A stretch of 42,861 nt of DNA from Marivirga sp. ANT-B6. GTDB lineage: Bacteria > Bacteroidota > Bacteroidia > Cytophagales > Cyclobacteriaceae. Shown piece after piece: positions 24,954-34,127 of the stretch. Positions within the stretch are counted from its first letter, which is position 1. Each line of letters starts with the position of its first letter. The stretch covers positions 1-42,861 of the forward strand of contig LXQK01000054.1 of the NCBI GenBank assembly GCA_001683905.1, written 5' to 3'. Below the pieces are notes generated by a model. It was not told the origin of the DNA, did not search any database, and worked only from the letters and a program-made list of their open reading frames with translations. Both the position numbers and the translations under genes were made by a program.

Positions 24954-27908
24954 CTACTTTAGTGACTTTTCAAAACTCCACATGGCTTCATAAATCACGT
25001 GCTGGATTCTTGTACGTATATTGTTTTTACTTAGTTTATTATTATTTACATCGGGATAGATACGATTGGATAAAAAGATAAAAACCAAGTCAAATTCAGG
25101 GTCTACCCAAACGGCTGTACCACTAAATCCTGTATGTCCAAAAGTCTTTGAAGAGGCATAGCTCGATGTAGGACCATTCGCTTTTTCAAGGTCTGGCTTA
25201 TCCCAGCCCAGTCCTCTCCGGCTTTTGTCGCCGGCTTTTTGAGAAAACCGGTTGATCGTGCCAGGAATAAAGTAGCGCATGCCCCCATAAAGCCCATCTT
25301 GCAGGTTCATCTGAAACAATATAGCCAGGTCATTGGCATTGCTAAATAAACCGGCATGGCCTGCTACTCCCCCGAGTACAGCAGCATTTTGATCGTGAAC
25401 CACACCCGTTAAAAGCGCATTTCTGAAGTAGTTGTCATTCTCAGTCGGTGCAATTCTATCTTGTGGAAATTTGCATAATGGCTGGTAGGTAAGCGTTTTC
25501 AAACCGAGAGGGGCATAAAAATTTTCCTCCAAAAAATCTTCTATCGGCTGGTTAAGCACCCTTTCGGCCATTTCCTTTAACATCATAAACCCGAGGTCGC
25601 TATATACAAAGTCGTAGTCCTTGCTTTTCTTCTTTTTCTCCAGCAAGGGAGAATTGATGACCCACTTCCAGACGGAATCCGGTAGGTCGGGCCGGGCATA
25701 TAGCCCAGGACCTAATTGAAGATTAAAGTTGGAATTCGACTGTACACTATAGAATGTTGGGTTGAGGCCACTATTGATGAGGGTATTTTGCCAAAAGGCA
25801 ATATAAGGCCTTAAACCCGCCTGGTGCGCAAGTACATCGCGGACCACCATATCTTTTTTGTTGGTTCCCCTGAGCTCTGGCAAATAGGTCGCTACTTTCT
25901 CATCGAGGTTGATTAGCCCCTTTTCTTCCAGAAACATGATCGTTTGTAACGTTCCGGACACTTTCGATACAGATGCGATATCATAAATGGTTTCATTATC
26001 TACAGGCTGCTTCTTATCATACGTATAATAGCCATAGGATTTTTGCAAAATCACCTCCCCTTTTCGCGCTACCAATATCTGACAACCTGGCATTGCTCTA
26101 TCCAGGATCGCCTCATGCACGATTCTGTCAATGTTTTTCAATACCCTGCTATCCAACCCCACATCTTCAGGAGCGGAGTAGGCAAGTCGGCCAAGGGCTG
26201 CCGTCTGCTGCCCCATCCCTGCCATCATACTTTTGGATGCCGACACCGGCAGGGTGCCATCAGCTCTCAGACCACCGAAAATCACCTGCGGCACAAGGCG
26301 CCACGCCATTGGATCATCCTCATAGGCAAGCACGATGTTTTTGAATTGCTCGAAATATTTTAAGCTGTAAGCATTGCCGAAGATACAAACGATCAGTTTG
26401 GTCTTTTCATTAAGCGACCGTAGGAAAATCAACTGTTCTTCTTGAAGACCAAAATTCCTGTTGCCGTTATTATTCATGCCATGGATATTAACGACAACGA
26501 CTTTGTAAGTCCTCAGCCGCGACATCAGATCGGTATAATAGGACAGGTCGGTGATATCTTTTGGTAATTTATAATGGGTAAACCTTGCATAGTTGCCCAG
26601 GACATCCTGGAAATCATTGTCGACATCCAAACCGATACTTAAGGAGGCAAATGTAACGGTATCATAAACCTGTATAGGAATGAGATTGCCACCATTGCGC
26701 ACCACGGTGATCGCTCTTTCATAAAGTTTTTGTTTTACCAGGGTAGCCATCGGGCTGTTTAACTTGCTCACCAGGTTATCGGTAAATACCGGCTGGTATT
26801 TGTTGAGTCCCGCCCAATATTTCGCGCCCAGGATTTTCTTTACACTTCGGGCAAGCCGCTCACTTGTAAGCGCTCCTGTCTGCAGCGCCTCGCGCATTTT
26901 TTTTACGGCTAACGGTACATTTTCCGGGAACAGCAGAACATCGTTACCAGCAAGTATGGCCATCAGTTCCAGGTCGCCAGGTTTATGATATTTGGTGACG
27001 CCTTTCATATTCAACGCATCAGTAAATATCAGCCCCTCAAATCCCATCTCTTCCTGCAGTAAATCTGTCACCACATTGGAAGATAGCGTGGAAGGAAGGT
27101 TAGCTCGGGGCTCCAGCGCAGGAATATTAATATGGCCCACCATTACGCTTAACAAGCTGTCATCCATCAATTTTTTAAAAGGATAAAGTTCTACCTGTTT
27201 GAGCCTTTGCAGGCTGTGGTTGATGACGGGCAGGGTGGTATGTGAATCATCTTTGGTATCGCCATGACCCGGAAAATGCTTGGCATTAGCTATAATGCCG
27301 TTGTCCTGCAGGCCCTTCATATAAGCTATACCTTTTTGGGTAACTTTATCCCGGTTCTCTCCAAAAGAACGATTACCGATGACGGGATTATCTTTATTAC
27401 TATTTACATCTACCACCGGGGCAAAATTAATATGCATGCCCATTAATTTGAATTGCCTGGCCACTTCGGCACCCATATTATAGATAAACTGGTTATCGGC
27501 TATGGCGCCCAGGGCCATTTGCTTGGGATAGCTGATGGTACTATCCAGCCGCATTCCCAAACCCCATTCTGCATCCATGGCAATAAACAATGGGGTTTTG
27601 GAAACCTTTTGATATCTATTGGTCAAATGTGCCTGCCGCAAAGGGCCACCCTGAAAAAAAATGAGCCCTCCAATATGATACGCTTTGATTTGATTTTCTA
27701 TCTCCGCATAATGTTTTTCCTGCTTATCAGAATATGCAGCAACCATCATCAGCTGCCCTATACGTTGGTCATCGGTAAGCTTATCATATACGCTATCTAC
27801 CCATAATTTCTGTTTCCTGTAATCAATATTTTTATATAATTTTTGGGAAAATACATCTATCTGATTGGAAATACACAAAAGGATAATCAAGCAAACTTTT
27901 TTAAACAT
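24954..27908 (-). CDS. Glycoside hydrolase family 3 / beta-lactamase-like fusion protein
   Basis: This 984-residue exported protein has a signal peptide (about residues 1-21, ending FSQ). The N-terminal GH3 domain resembles beta-N-acetylglucosaminidase NagZ: KHFPGHGD at 210-217 with Asp221-Ser222-His223, and the nucleophile Asp297 in FTDALNMKG. A GH3 C-terminal domain follows (about 400-560). The last 400 residues are a class C beta-lactamase / penicillin-binding domain with SxxK at Ser646-Lys649 (ASVSK), a YSD motif and HTG near the C terminus. The combination suggests a role in peptidoglycan turnover or recycling in the periplasm. It is divergent from the mutL operon. Confidence 0.92.
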   Translation of the reverse strand: MFKKVCLIILLCISNQIDVFSQKLYKNIDYRKQKLWVDSVYDKLTDDQRIGQLMMVAAYSDKQEKHYAEIENQIKAYHIGGLIFFQGGPLRQAHLTNRYQKVSKTPLFIAMDAEWGLGMRLDSTISYPKQMALGAIADNQFIYNMGAEVARQFKLMGMHINFAPVVDVNSNKDNPVIGNRSFGENRDKVTQKGIAYMKGLQDNGIIANAKHFPGHGDTKDDSHTTLPVINHSLQRLKQVELYPFKKLMDDSLLSVMVGHINIPALEPRANLPSTLSSNVVTDLLQEEMGFEGLIFTDALNMKGVTKYHKPGDLELMAILAGNDVLLFPENVPLAVKKMREALQTGALTSERLARSVKKILGAKYWAGLNKYQPVFTDNLVSKLNSPMATLVKQKLYERAITVVRNGGNLIPIQVYDTVTFASLSIGLDVDNDFQDVLGNYARFTHYKLPKDITDLSYYTDLMSRLRTYKVVVVNIHGMNNNGNRNFGLQEEQLIFLRSLNEKTKLIVCIFGNAYSLKYFEQFKNIVLAYEDDPMAWRLVPQVIFGGLRADGTLPVSASKSMMAGMGQQTAALGRLAYSAPEDVGLDSRVLKNIDRIVHEAILDRAMPGCQILVARKGEVILQKSYGYYTYDKKQPVDNETIYDIASVSKVSGTLQTIMFLEEKGLINLDEKVATYLPELRGTNKKDMVVRDVLAHQAGLRPYIAFWQNTLINSGLNPTFYSVQSNSNFNLQLGPGLYARPDLPDSVWKWVINSPLLEKKKKSKDYDFVYSDLGFMMLKEMAERVLNQPIEDFLEENFYAPLGLKTLTYQPLCKFPQDRIAPTENDNYFRNALLTGVVHDQNAAVLGGVAGHAGLFSNANDLAILFQMNLQDGLYGGMRYFIPGTINRFSQKAGDKSRRGLGWDKPDLEKANGPTSSYASSKTFGHTGFSGTAVWVDPEFDLVFIFLSNRIYPDVNNNKLSKNNIRTRIQHVIYEAMWSFEKSLK

Positions 27909-27976
27909 AAGGGCGTTACCAATTTATGATAAGAGTAAAATAAAATTTAATATTGTACAATTGAAGCTTTAAATTT

Positions 27977-28321
27977 ATGAAGATACCTTCTCTTAGCCCA
28001 ATTCCAAAGTATAAAAGATTTCATATAACACCGAGATATTACGATCCGGTGAAGGACGAAATAGCGCAAAGAACATCGCGTATCAAACAAGAAATGGATC
28101 AGCGGGATATAGAACCGGGTAACACCACCTTCTCCGGCGCATTTAACAGGCACCGGAGAGAAGACAAGCAAGCTAACATGTTGACGGTGTTAATTGTGTT
28201 ATTGCTGACAAGTTTTTTTACGGGATATCTCTTTTATGGAAATAACGTATTTTATCTTTTTTTAATATTATTTCCGGCTTACATTTTTTATAGGATAAAG
28301 GTGTCTTCCAGACCTAAATAA
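27977..28321 (+). CDS. Small membrane protein of unknown function upstream of mutL
   Basis: This 114-residue protein has a basic, soluble N-terminal half (ITPRYYDPVKDEIAQRTSRI) and two hydrophobic segments at about residues 68-85 and 90-107. I recognise no domain. It ends 5 bases before the mutL start and is likely the first gene of the mutL-rhomboid operon. From memory, small proteins of this layout occur beside mutL in other Cytophagales, but I could not check this. The clean start, normal codon use and tight spacing support a real gene. Confidence 0.75.
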   Translation: MKIPSLSPIPKYKRFHITPRYYDPVKDEIAQRTSRIKQEMDQRDIEPGNTTFSGAFNRHRREDKQANMLTVLIVLLLTSFFTGYLFYGNNVFYLFLILFPAYIFYRIKVSSRPK

Positions 28322-28326
28322 TCTGA

Positions 28327-30177
28327 ATGACAGATATTATCCAGCTTTTGCCCGATGCTATAGCAAACCAGATCGCCGCAGGTGAGGTCGTACAACGGCC
28401 GGCATCAGTTGTGAAAGAATTGATGGAAAATGCGATAGATGCCAAAAGCACTCACATACAAGTAATCATTAAAGATGCTGGAAAGTCACTTATACAAATA
28501 ATTGACGATGGTATGGGCATGTCTGAAACAGATGCCAGGATGAGCTTTGAAAGGCATGCCACGTCGAAAATCAGGAAATCTGAAGACCTTTTTACGATCA
28601 GAACCATGGGCTTTAGGGGCGAAGCGCTTGCCTCTATTGCTGCTGTTGCCCAGGTGGAAATGAAAACCAGGAGGGAGCACGAAGAGTTGGGCGTCCTTTT
28701 GCAGATTGATGGGTCTACTTTTAAACAGCAGGAACCAGTGGCCTGCCCCAAAGGCACGTGCATCAGCGTAAAAAATCTCTTCTATAACGTGCCTGCACGC
28801 CGCAACTTCTTAAAATCAAACCCCGTAGAAATGCGGCACATCATTGATGAATTTCAAAGGATAGCGCTGTCCAATCCGGAGGTCTCATTTGCTTTGTTCC
28901 AAAATGATATGGAGGTTTACCAGCTGCACGCCGGTAAATTAAGCCAACGCATTGTAGCCATTTTCGGCAAGAATTACCAGGAGCAGCTGGCTGCCTGTAC
29001 GGAAGAGACCCAGCACCTGGCTGTGAAAGGGTATATTGGAAAGCCCGAGTTTGCCAAAAAAACCAGGGGTGAGCAATATTTTTTTGTTAACAACAGGTAT
29101 ATCAAAAACCATTACCTGCACCACGCTGTACTGAACGCGTACGAAGGCTTAACTGCAGATGACAGCCATCCGTTTTACGTATTATTTATTGAACTGGATC
29201 CTAAACATATCGATATCAATGTACATCCTACCAAAACTGAGATAAAGTTCGATGACGAGCGTACCATCTACTCGATCATCAGGGCGGCGGTAAAACAGGC
29301 CCTGGGAGCACATAATATTACCCCTTCACTGGACTTTGAGCATGACATCAACCTGTATGCCCTAACTAACCTGGACAAGCAGGACCAGGGGAGAGCACAG
29401 ACGCGAAATTATGAACAATTTCGGCCCGATGCACGCCAACAAGAGAATACTAAGCATTGGGAACGGCTTTATGAGGAGAACTTTTTACAGGCATCCCACC
29501 ATCAGGAAGGCGTAAACAAAATTAAGGGGCAAGATTATTCACTTACTTTCGACAGTGCCGCCAACCATATTTCAACACCGGAGGCCTTGCTTCCTCGGGG
29601 GCAACAAGCCGAAGCTAGCAGTACTTTTCAGCTTCACCAGCGCTATATCATTACGCAGGTGAAGTCCGGGATGATGCTTATCGATCAACAGGCGGCACAT
29701 GAGCGAATATTATATGAAAAGTATGCCGTTGCACTTCACCGAAAATCCGGCGCCTCACAGCAGTTCTTATTTCCCCAGACCATAGAACTAAATCCTGCCG
29801 ACTACACCCTTGTTATGGAGATGGAGGAAGACATCAAGGCTTTGGGATTTAATTTTAATATATTTGGGAAAAATACGCTTATTATCAATGGTGGTCCTGC
29901 AGACTACGCCGGAGGCAACGAAAAGGAGCTTTTTGAAGGTTTAATTGAGCAATTCAAACGAAATAAACAGGAATTGACCCTCGATAAACGAGAAAACCTG
30001 ATCCGATCTATTGCCAGAAAGTCAGCCTTAAAACCCGGACAACCTTTGGCCGTAAAGGAAATGAGGGTTTTGATAGATCAATTATTTGGATGTGAAAATC
30101 CTAATTATGCGCCGAATGGCCAGGTTATTTTCGTTATTTTGGATTTCAATAAGATCGCCAACTTTTTTAATAAATAA
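28327..30177 (+). CDS. mutL: DNA mismatch repair protein MutL
   Basis: This 616-residue mismatch-repair ATPase couples MutS recognition to downstream repair. The N-terminal GHKL ATPase is complete: Glu31 and Asn35 in ELMENAIDA, DDGMGM, and TMGFRGEALASI. The linker is at about residues 340-420. The C-terminal domain keeps a DQQAAHERILYE motif (from Asp453), a variant of the endonuclease motif DQHA(x)2E(x)4E. The downstream metal-site motifs look altered: the ACR-like site reads IARKSA (Arg564 in place of Cys), and CPHGRP is replaced by CENPNYAPNG. The gene lies between the small membrane protein and two rhomboid genes. Confidence 0.95.
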   Translation: MTDIIQLLPDAIANQIAAGEVVQRPASVVKELMENAIDAKSTHIQVIIKDAGKSLIQIIDDGMGMSETDARMSFERHATSKIRKSEDLFTIRTMGFRGEALASIAAVAQVEMKTRREHEELGVLLQIDGSTFKQQEPVACPKGTCISVKNLFYNVPARRNFLKSNPVEMRHIIDEFQRIALSNPEVSFALFQNDMEVYQLHAGKLSQRIVAIFGKNYQEQLAACTEETQHLAVKGYIGKPEFAKKTRGEQYFFVNNRYIKNHYLHHAVLNAYEGLTADDSHPFYVLFIELDPKHIDINVHPTKTEIKFDDERTIYSIIRAAVKQALGAHNITPSLDFEHDINLYALTNLDKQDQGRAQTRNYEQFRPDARQQENTKHWERLYEENFLQASHHQEGVNKIKGQDYSLTFDSAANHISTPEALLPRGQQAEASSTFQLHQRYIITQVKSGMMLIDQQAAHERILYEKYAVALHRKSGASQQFLFPQTIELNPADYTLVMEMEEDIKALGFNFNIFGKNTLIINGGPADYAGGNEKELFEGLIEQFKRNKQELTLDKRENLIRSIARKSALKPGQPLAVKEMRVLIDQLFGCENPNYAPNGQVIFVILDFNKIANFFNK

Positions 30178-30183
30178 AAACCA

Positions 30184-30975
30184 ATGTTTAATAACCTGAC
30201 GCCCATGGTGAAAAATTTGCTTATATTGAATATAGGCATTTTTCTGGTACAGTGGGTTCTCAACGTAGACTTCCCGGAAATTCTGGGGCTCCGGTATATT
30301 TTTTCCGACTACTTCGAGCCTTACCAGCTTTTTACACATATATTCATTCATGCAGGAGGATGGCACCTCTTTAGCAATATGTTTGCGCTTTTCATTTTTG
30401 GACCGCTTCTAGAACGTGTATGGGGTTCTAGCAAATTTCTCGTCTTTTTTCTGATCACAGGGTTGGGTGCCAGTATGTTATATTCTGCCATCAATTTTTA
30501 TGAAGTTCGGAAGGTAGAAGTAGCCACTGAAAGGTATATCGAGAGCCCGAATCCTGATCAATTCAGGTCTTTAGTTACAGAGCATGCCTCTTATGCCAAG
30601 CGGCAACTGGCAGAGTTTATCGAAGGTTACGAGAACAACCCCGAAAATCCAACCAATATTGCGACGAGCAGATCCTATGCCCGGCAGATCTATGAGGGCA
30701 AGGCTAATATCCCCATGGTGGGTGCGTCCGGTGCAGTTTTTGGCATACTCATGGCTTTTGGCATGCTTTTTCCTAATATGGAACTAATGCTTTTGTTTCC
30801 ACCAATACCCATCAAAGCAAAATATCTTGTCATGTTTTATGGGCTATACACCATTTATATGGGCATAGAACGTGTGCCAGGTGACAATGTGGCTCACTTT
30901 GCCCACCTGGGTGGTATGTTATTTGCATTTATTCTTGTCAAATTCTGGAAGGGAAATGGCAACCAATATTATTAA
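30184..30975 (+). CDS. Rhomboid family intramembrane serine protease (first of two)
   Basis: This 263-residue polytopic protein has the rhomboid catalytic dyad: Ser in MVGASGAVFGIL (GxSG) and His in VAHFAHLGGMLFAF. The HAGGWHLFSNMFALFIFG segment is the conserved helix-2 region. An unusual hydrophilic insertion of about 75 residues, rich in Glu, Arg and Tyr, lies between the second and third membrane helices (about residues 100-175). It starts 7 bases after mutL. Rhomboids cut single-pass membrane proteins within the bilayer; the substrate is unknown. Confidence 0.92.
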   Translation: MFNNLTPMVKNLLILNIGIFLVQWVLNVDFPEILGLRYIFSDYFEPYQLFTHIFIHAGGWHLFSNMFALFIFGPLLERVWGSSKFLVFFLITGLGASMLYSAINFYEVRKVEVATERYIESPNPDQFRSLVTEHASYAKRQLAEFIEGYENNPENPTNIATSRSYARQIYEGKANIPMVGASGAVFGILMAFGMLFPNMELMLLFPPIPIKAKYLVMFYGLYTIYMGIERVPGDNVAHFAHLGGMLFAFILVKFWKGNGNQYY

Positions 30976-31002
30976 CTATCATAAAGAAAATTTTTTATCG
31001 CA

Positions 31003-31905
31003 ATGAATGGAGGAGGAATCTTAGAAGATTTTAAAAACGCTTTTAACAGGCCACAAAATGCACTCTTGCAGATCATCATGATCAACCTGATTGTGTTCCT
31101 GGTGTTATTGGTGCTGGAAGTGGTGTTAACCCTTTCCGGAGCAGCCAATATACATGCCATGATCGTCAACCAGCTCACGCTACCATCGTCGCTGGATACG
31201 TTTATATTTCAACCCTGGACCATCTTCACCTACTTCTTTACCCATACCGGGTTCTTTCATATTTTATTCAATATGCTGTTCCTTTTCTGGTTTGGCAGGA
31301 TTATCGCAGAATATCTCGGTAGCGACAGGGTTTTAAGTCTATACATACTGGGTGGGCTGGCAGGTGGTATTTTTTATATTCTTATCTACAATATTCTACC
31401 ATTTTTTGCCGACCAGGTAGCTCATGCCAAAATGCTGGGCGCATCGGCAGGTGTATATGCAGTGGTCGTTGGTGCTGCCACGCTGTATCCGAACTATACG
31501 TTTTTCCTACTTCTGATCGGCCCGGTTAGGATTAAATACATTGCTTTATTTTACGTCATCGTGTCCTTTGCCGGAACCACCGGCATGAACGCCGGCGGTA
31601 ACCTGGCCCACCTTGGCGGAGCCCTATTGGGATATATGTTTATTCGACAGATTCAAAAAGGAAATGATCTGGGAGCTCCAGTGATAAAATCGTTGGATTT
31701 TTTACAAAGTTTCTTTGTACGAAAGCCACATATCAAGGTAACCTATAGCAGCAAAGCGGGGCCAAAGAAACCAGTTAAGCCGGCTAAAGGACAAACGAAA
31801 CAGGAAGAAATCGATATTATCTTAGATAAAATATCTGCCTCAGGATACGAGAGCCTTTCCAAGGAAGAAAAGCAAAAGCTTTTTAATGCCAGTAAGAATA
31901 ATTAG
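31003..31905 (+). CDS. Rhomboid family intramembrane serine protease (second of two)
   Basis: This 300-residue protein has the helix-2 motif TGFFHILFNMLFLFWFG, the nucleophile in MLGASAGVYAVV (GASAG rather than GxSG) and the His in GNLAHLGGALLGYMF. About 60 C-terminal residues after the last helix are lysine-rich and soluble (SKAGPKKPVKPAKGQ), ending in a helical segment of the kind seen in other Bacteroidetes rhomboids. It starts 27 bases after the first rhomboid. The two proteins are clearly not recent copies of each other. Confidence 0.92.
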   Translation: MNGGGILEDFKNAFNRPQNALLQIIMINLIVFLVLLVLEVVLTLSGAANIHAMIVNQLTLPSSLDTFIFQPWTIFTYFFTHTGFFHILFNMLFLFWFGRIIAEYLGSDRVLSLYILGGLAGGIFYILIYNILPFFADQVAHAKMLGASAGVYAVVVGAATLYPNYTFFLLLIGPVRIKYIALFYVIVSFAGTTGMNAGGNLAHLGGALLGYMFIRQIQKGNDLGAPVIKSLDFLQSFFVRKPHIKVTYSSKAGPKKPVKPAKGQTKQEEIDIILDKISASGYESLSKEEKQKLFNASKNN

Positions 31906-31951
31906 CCGTTTACACCGATGCTGTGATCGCCATCTTTTACCTTAGATCAGA

Positions 31952-33001
31952 CTATTTCTGCCTTACCGCCAGCTGCCCACAGGCTGCATCAATGTCTTTG
32001 CCGCGGCTTCTTCGCACATTTACAGTTATGCCCCTGTTTTCTAGATATCGGGTGAAAAGATCCAGTTTGTCTTCATCGCTTTTTACAAAATCTGCCTCCG
32101 CAATTGGATTATATTCTATGATATTGATCCTGCTGGGAATCTGCTTCATAAAACGGTAAAGCTCTTCGGCATCCTGTAAGGAGTCGTTGAAGTTGTAGAA
32201 CAAGATATATTCGAGTGTAATCCTATTTCTGGTCTTTTGGTAAAAATATTGTAAGGCTTCCTGCAGTGCCTCCAGCGTATTGGTTTCATTAATCGGCATA
32301 ATTTGGTTCCGCTTCACATCGTTGGCGGCGTGAAGCGACAAAGCCAGGTTAAACTTCACCTCGTCATCGCCTAACTTCTTGATCATCTTAGCAATTCCGG
32401 CAGTAGAAACCGTAATTCTTTTTGGCGACATCCCCAGCCCTTCCGGCGAGGTAATCATCTCAATACTCTTCAATACATTGGCATAATTTAACAGGGGTTC
32501 GCCCATACCCATATATACGATATTGGTCAGTGGCGCCTGATACCGGGTTTCGGCCTGATTTCGTATATGTACCACCTGGTCATAAATTTCTGCGGCGTCG
32601 AGATTGCGCTTTCTTTCCATATATCCCGTTGCACAAAACTTACAGGACAAAGAACAGCCTACCTGCGATGACACACAGGCTGTCATTCGGTCTTCTACAG
32701 GAATCAGTACGCCCTCTACAATGTTGGTATCGAAAAGTTTAAAGGCAGACTTAATAGTACCATCATTACTAACCTGCTGCTCGTCTAGCGATACAGGAAG
32801 AATAACAAAGGTTTCTTTAAGCAATTCTCTTGTTTTTAGCGAAAGATTGGTCATCTGGTCGAAGCTCCAGGCGGATTTTTTCCATAACCATTCATAAATC
32901 TGTTTGGCCCTAAAAGGTTTTTCTCCTGAAGCCACTAGAAACTCCTGAATCTGGGCCAGGGTGAGCTTCCTGATGTCTTTTTTTATCGCGGCAGTAATCA
33001 T
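31952..33001 (-). CDS. rlmN: Dual-specificity 23S rRNA (A2503)-C2 / tRNA (A37)-C2 methyltransferase
   Basis: This 349-residue radical-SAM enzyme adds a methyl group to C2 of A2503 in 23S rRNA and of A37 in some tRNAs. The CxxxCxxC cluster motif is in GCSLSCKFCATGYM. The conserved C-terminal Cys that carries the methyl group is in DAACGQLA. RKLTLAQIQEFLVASGEKPF and RAKQIYEWLWKK form the RNA-binding N terminus. The gene converges on the second rhomboid with a 46-base gap. Confidence 0.95.
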   Translation of the reverse strand: MITAAIKKDIRKLTLAQIQEFLVASGEKPFRAKQIYEWLWKKSAWSFDQMTNLSLKTRELLKETFVILPVSLDEQQVSNDGTIKSAFKLFDTNIVEGVLIPVEDRMTACVSSQVGCSLSCKFCATGYMERKRNLDAAEIYDQVVHIRNQAETRYQAPLTNIVYMGMGEPLLNYANVLKSIEMITSPEGLGMSPKRITVSTAGIAKMIKKLGDDEVKFNLALSLHAANDVKRNQIMPINETNTLEALQEALQYFYQKTRNRITLEYILFYNFNDSLQDAEELYRFMKQIPSRINIIEYNPIAEADFVKSDEDKLDLFTRYLENRGITVNVRRSRGKDIDAACGQLAVRQK

Positions 33002-33380
33002 GTCACAAAGATACTATTTATTTTATACGTCTCAGAATATGCTGATGCAGTTGATCATGATATTGTATGCAAGCCATCCACACAAGATAACCAGCATATG
33101 CTGCTAACAAAAATTACTGGAAAAATAGTTCGCTGCCCCGCAATGTCGGAAGGTCGATGAACCCTGGCGCCAAGAACAGCATAACGATAACCAAATTAGT
33201 AAAAATAAATAGCCTTATCTACAGTACTTTAATTGTAAATAACATCCCCGAATGGCCTGAAGGAGGTGAAAATTAACTTTTTTGGTTTTAATTAACTACC
33301 TTCACAAGCATCAACAAATTTTTCGGTGCTTACTAATTTTTCACTAAGTCATCGTCTCCTTGAAAGAAGGATTAAAGAAA
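33002..33380. other. Long intergenic region upstream of the methyltransferase pair
   Basis: About 380 bases without a convincing gene. It holds the 12-bp palindrome CAGCATATGCTG (33092-33103) and an isolated AAGGAGGTGA (33260-33269). That sequence is a perfect complement to the 16S rRNA tail but has no start codon at a useful distance. Base composition is mixed. It probably contains promoters for rlmN and for the methyltransferase operon. Confidence 0.5.
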
Positions 33381-34103
33381 ATGAAATTATCGAAATTATT
33401 ACGGCGCGTTGTCAAATCAGTATTTTCCAGAAATGCCGCTCAGCGTGCTCCATCAACGGGTAGCATTAATTTTGGTGATTTCCGCAGGCTCACGCCTTTT
33501 AGCAGGCATTTTGGTTTTGACCGAGGTGGGCCGGTAGATCGTTATTATATTGAGAATTTCCTTGCGCAAAATGCTTCGGACATCCAGGGTCGCGTTTTAG
33601 AAATCAAAGACGCGTATTATACAGAACGATACGGCCAGGAGCGTGTGACACAATCAGATATCCTGGATATTGACAAAGACAATCCTTTGGCTACCATTAT
33701 TGAAGATTTAGCCACTGCCCATAACATACCATCCGATACCTATGATTGTGTGATATTAACCCAGACACTTCTTCTGATTTATGATGTAAAGGCAGCCATG
33801 GCACATACGCACCGCATTTTAAAACCAGGAGGGATCATGCTGGCTACAGTTCCAGGGATTGTTCAAATGGACTATAAGGCGCTCGGAGACACCTGGTACT
33901 GGTCATTTACAGCGGCCTCATGCAATAAGCTTTGCAAGGAATTTTTTGCTGATCATCAAGTGGAAGTAACATATCATGGCAATGTGCTGGCTTCAGCCGC
34001 TCAACTATTTGGGGTTTCTGCAAAGGAACTGCGGAAGGAAGAATTAGACCATTTAGATCCTGACTACCAGATGCTTATTACCATGAGAGCCGTCAAAAAG
34101 TAA
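33381..34103 (+). CDS. Class I SAM-dependent methyltransferase (type 11 domain)
   Basis: This 240-residue protein has a degenerate SAM-binding region: GRVLEIKDAYYTERYG aligns with motif I, then DILDIDKDNP, then TYDCVILTQTLLLIYDV and HRILKPGGIMLATVPG. The last is typical of Methyltransf_11 enzymes. I chose the ATG at 33381; a TTG at 33360 would add seven residues. Such proteins often occur with glycosyltransferases in surface-glycan loci, but here only an FkbM methyltransferase follows (24 bases later). The substrate is unknown. Confidence 0.85.
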   Translation: MKLSKLLRRVVKSVFSRNAAQRAPSTGSINFGDFRRLTPFSRHFGFDRGGPVDRYYIENFLAQNASDIQGRVLEIKDAYYTERYGQERVTQSDILDIDKDNPLATIIEDLATAHNIPSDTYDCVILTQTLLLIYDVKAAMAHTHRILKPGGIMLATVPGIVQMDYKALGDTWYWSFTAASCNKLCKEFFADHQVEVTYHGNVLASAAQLFGVSAKELRKEELDHLDPDYQMLITMRAVKK

Positions 34104-34127
34104 TAACCTGGTACTAAAATTTCTATC

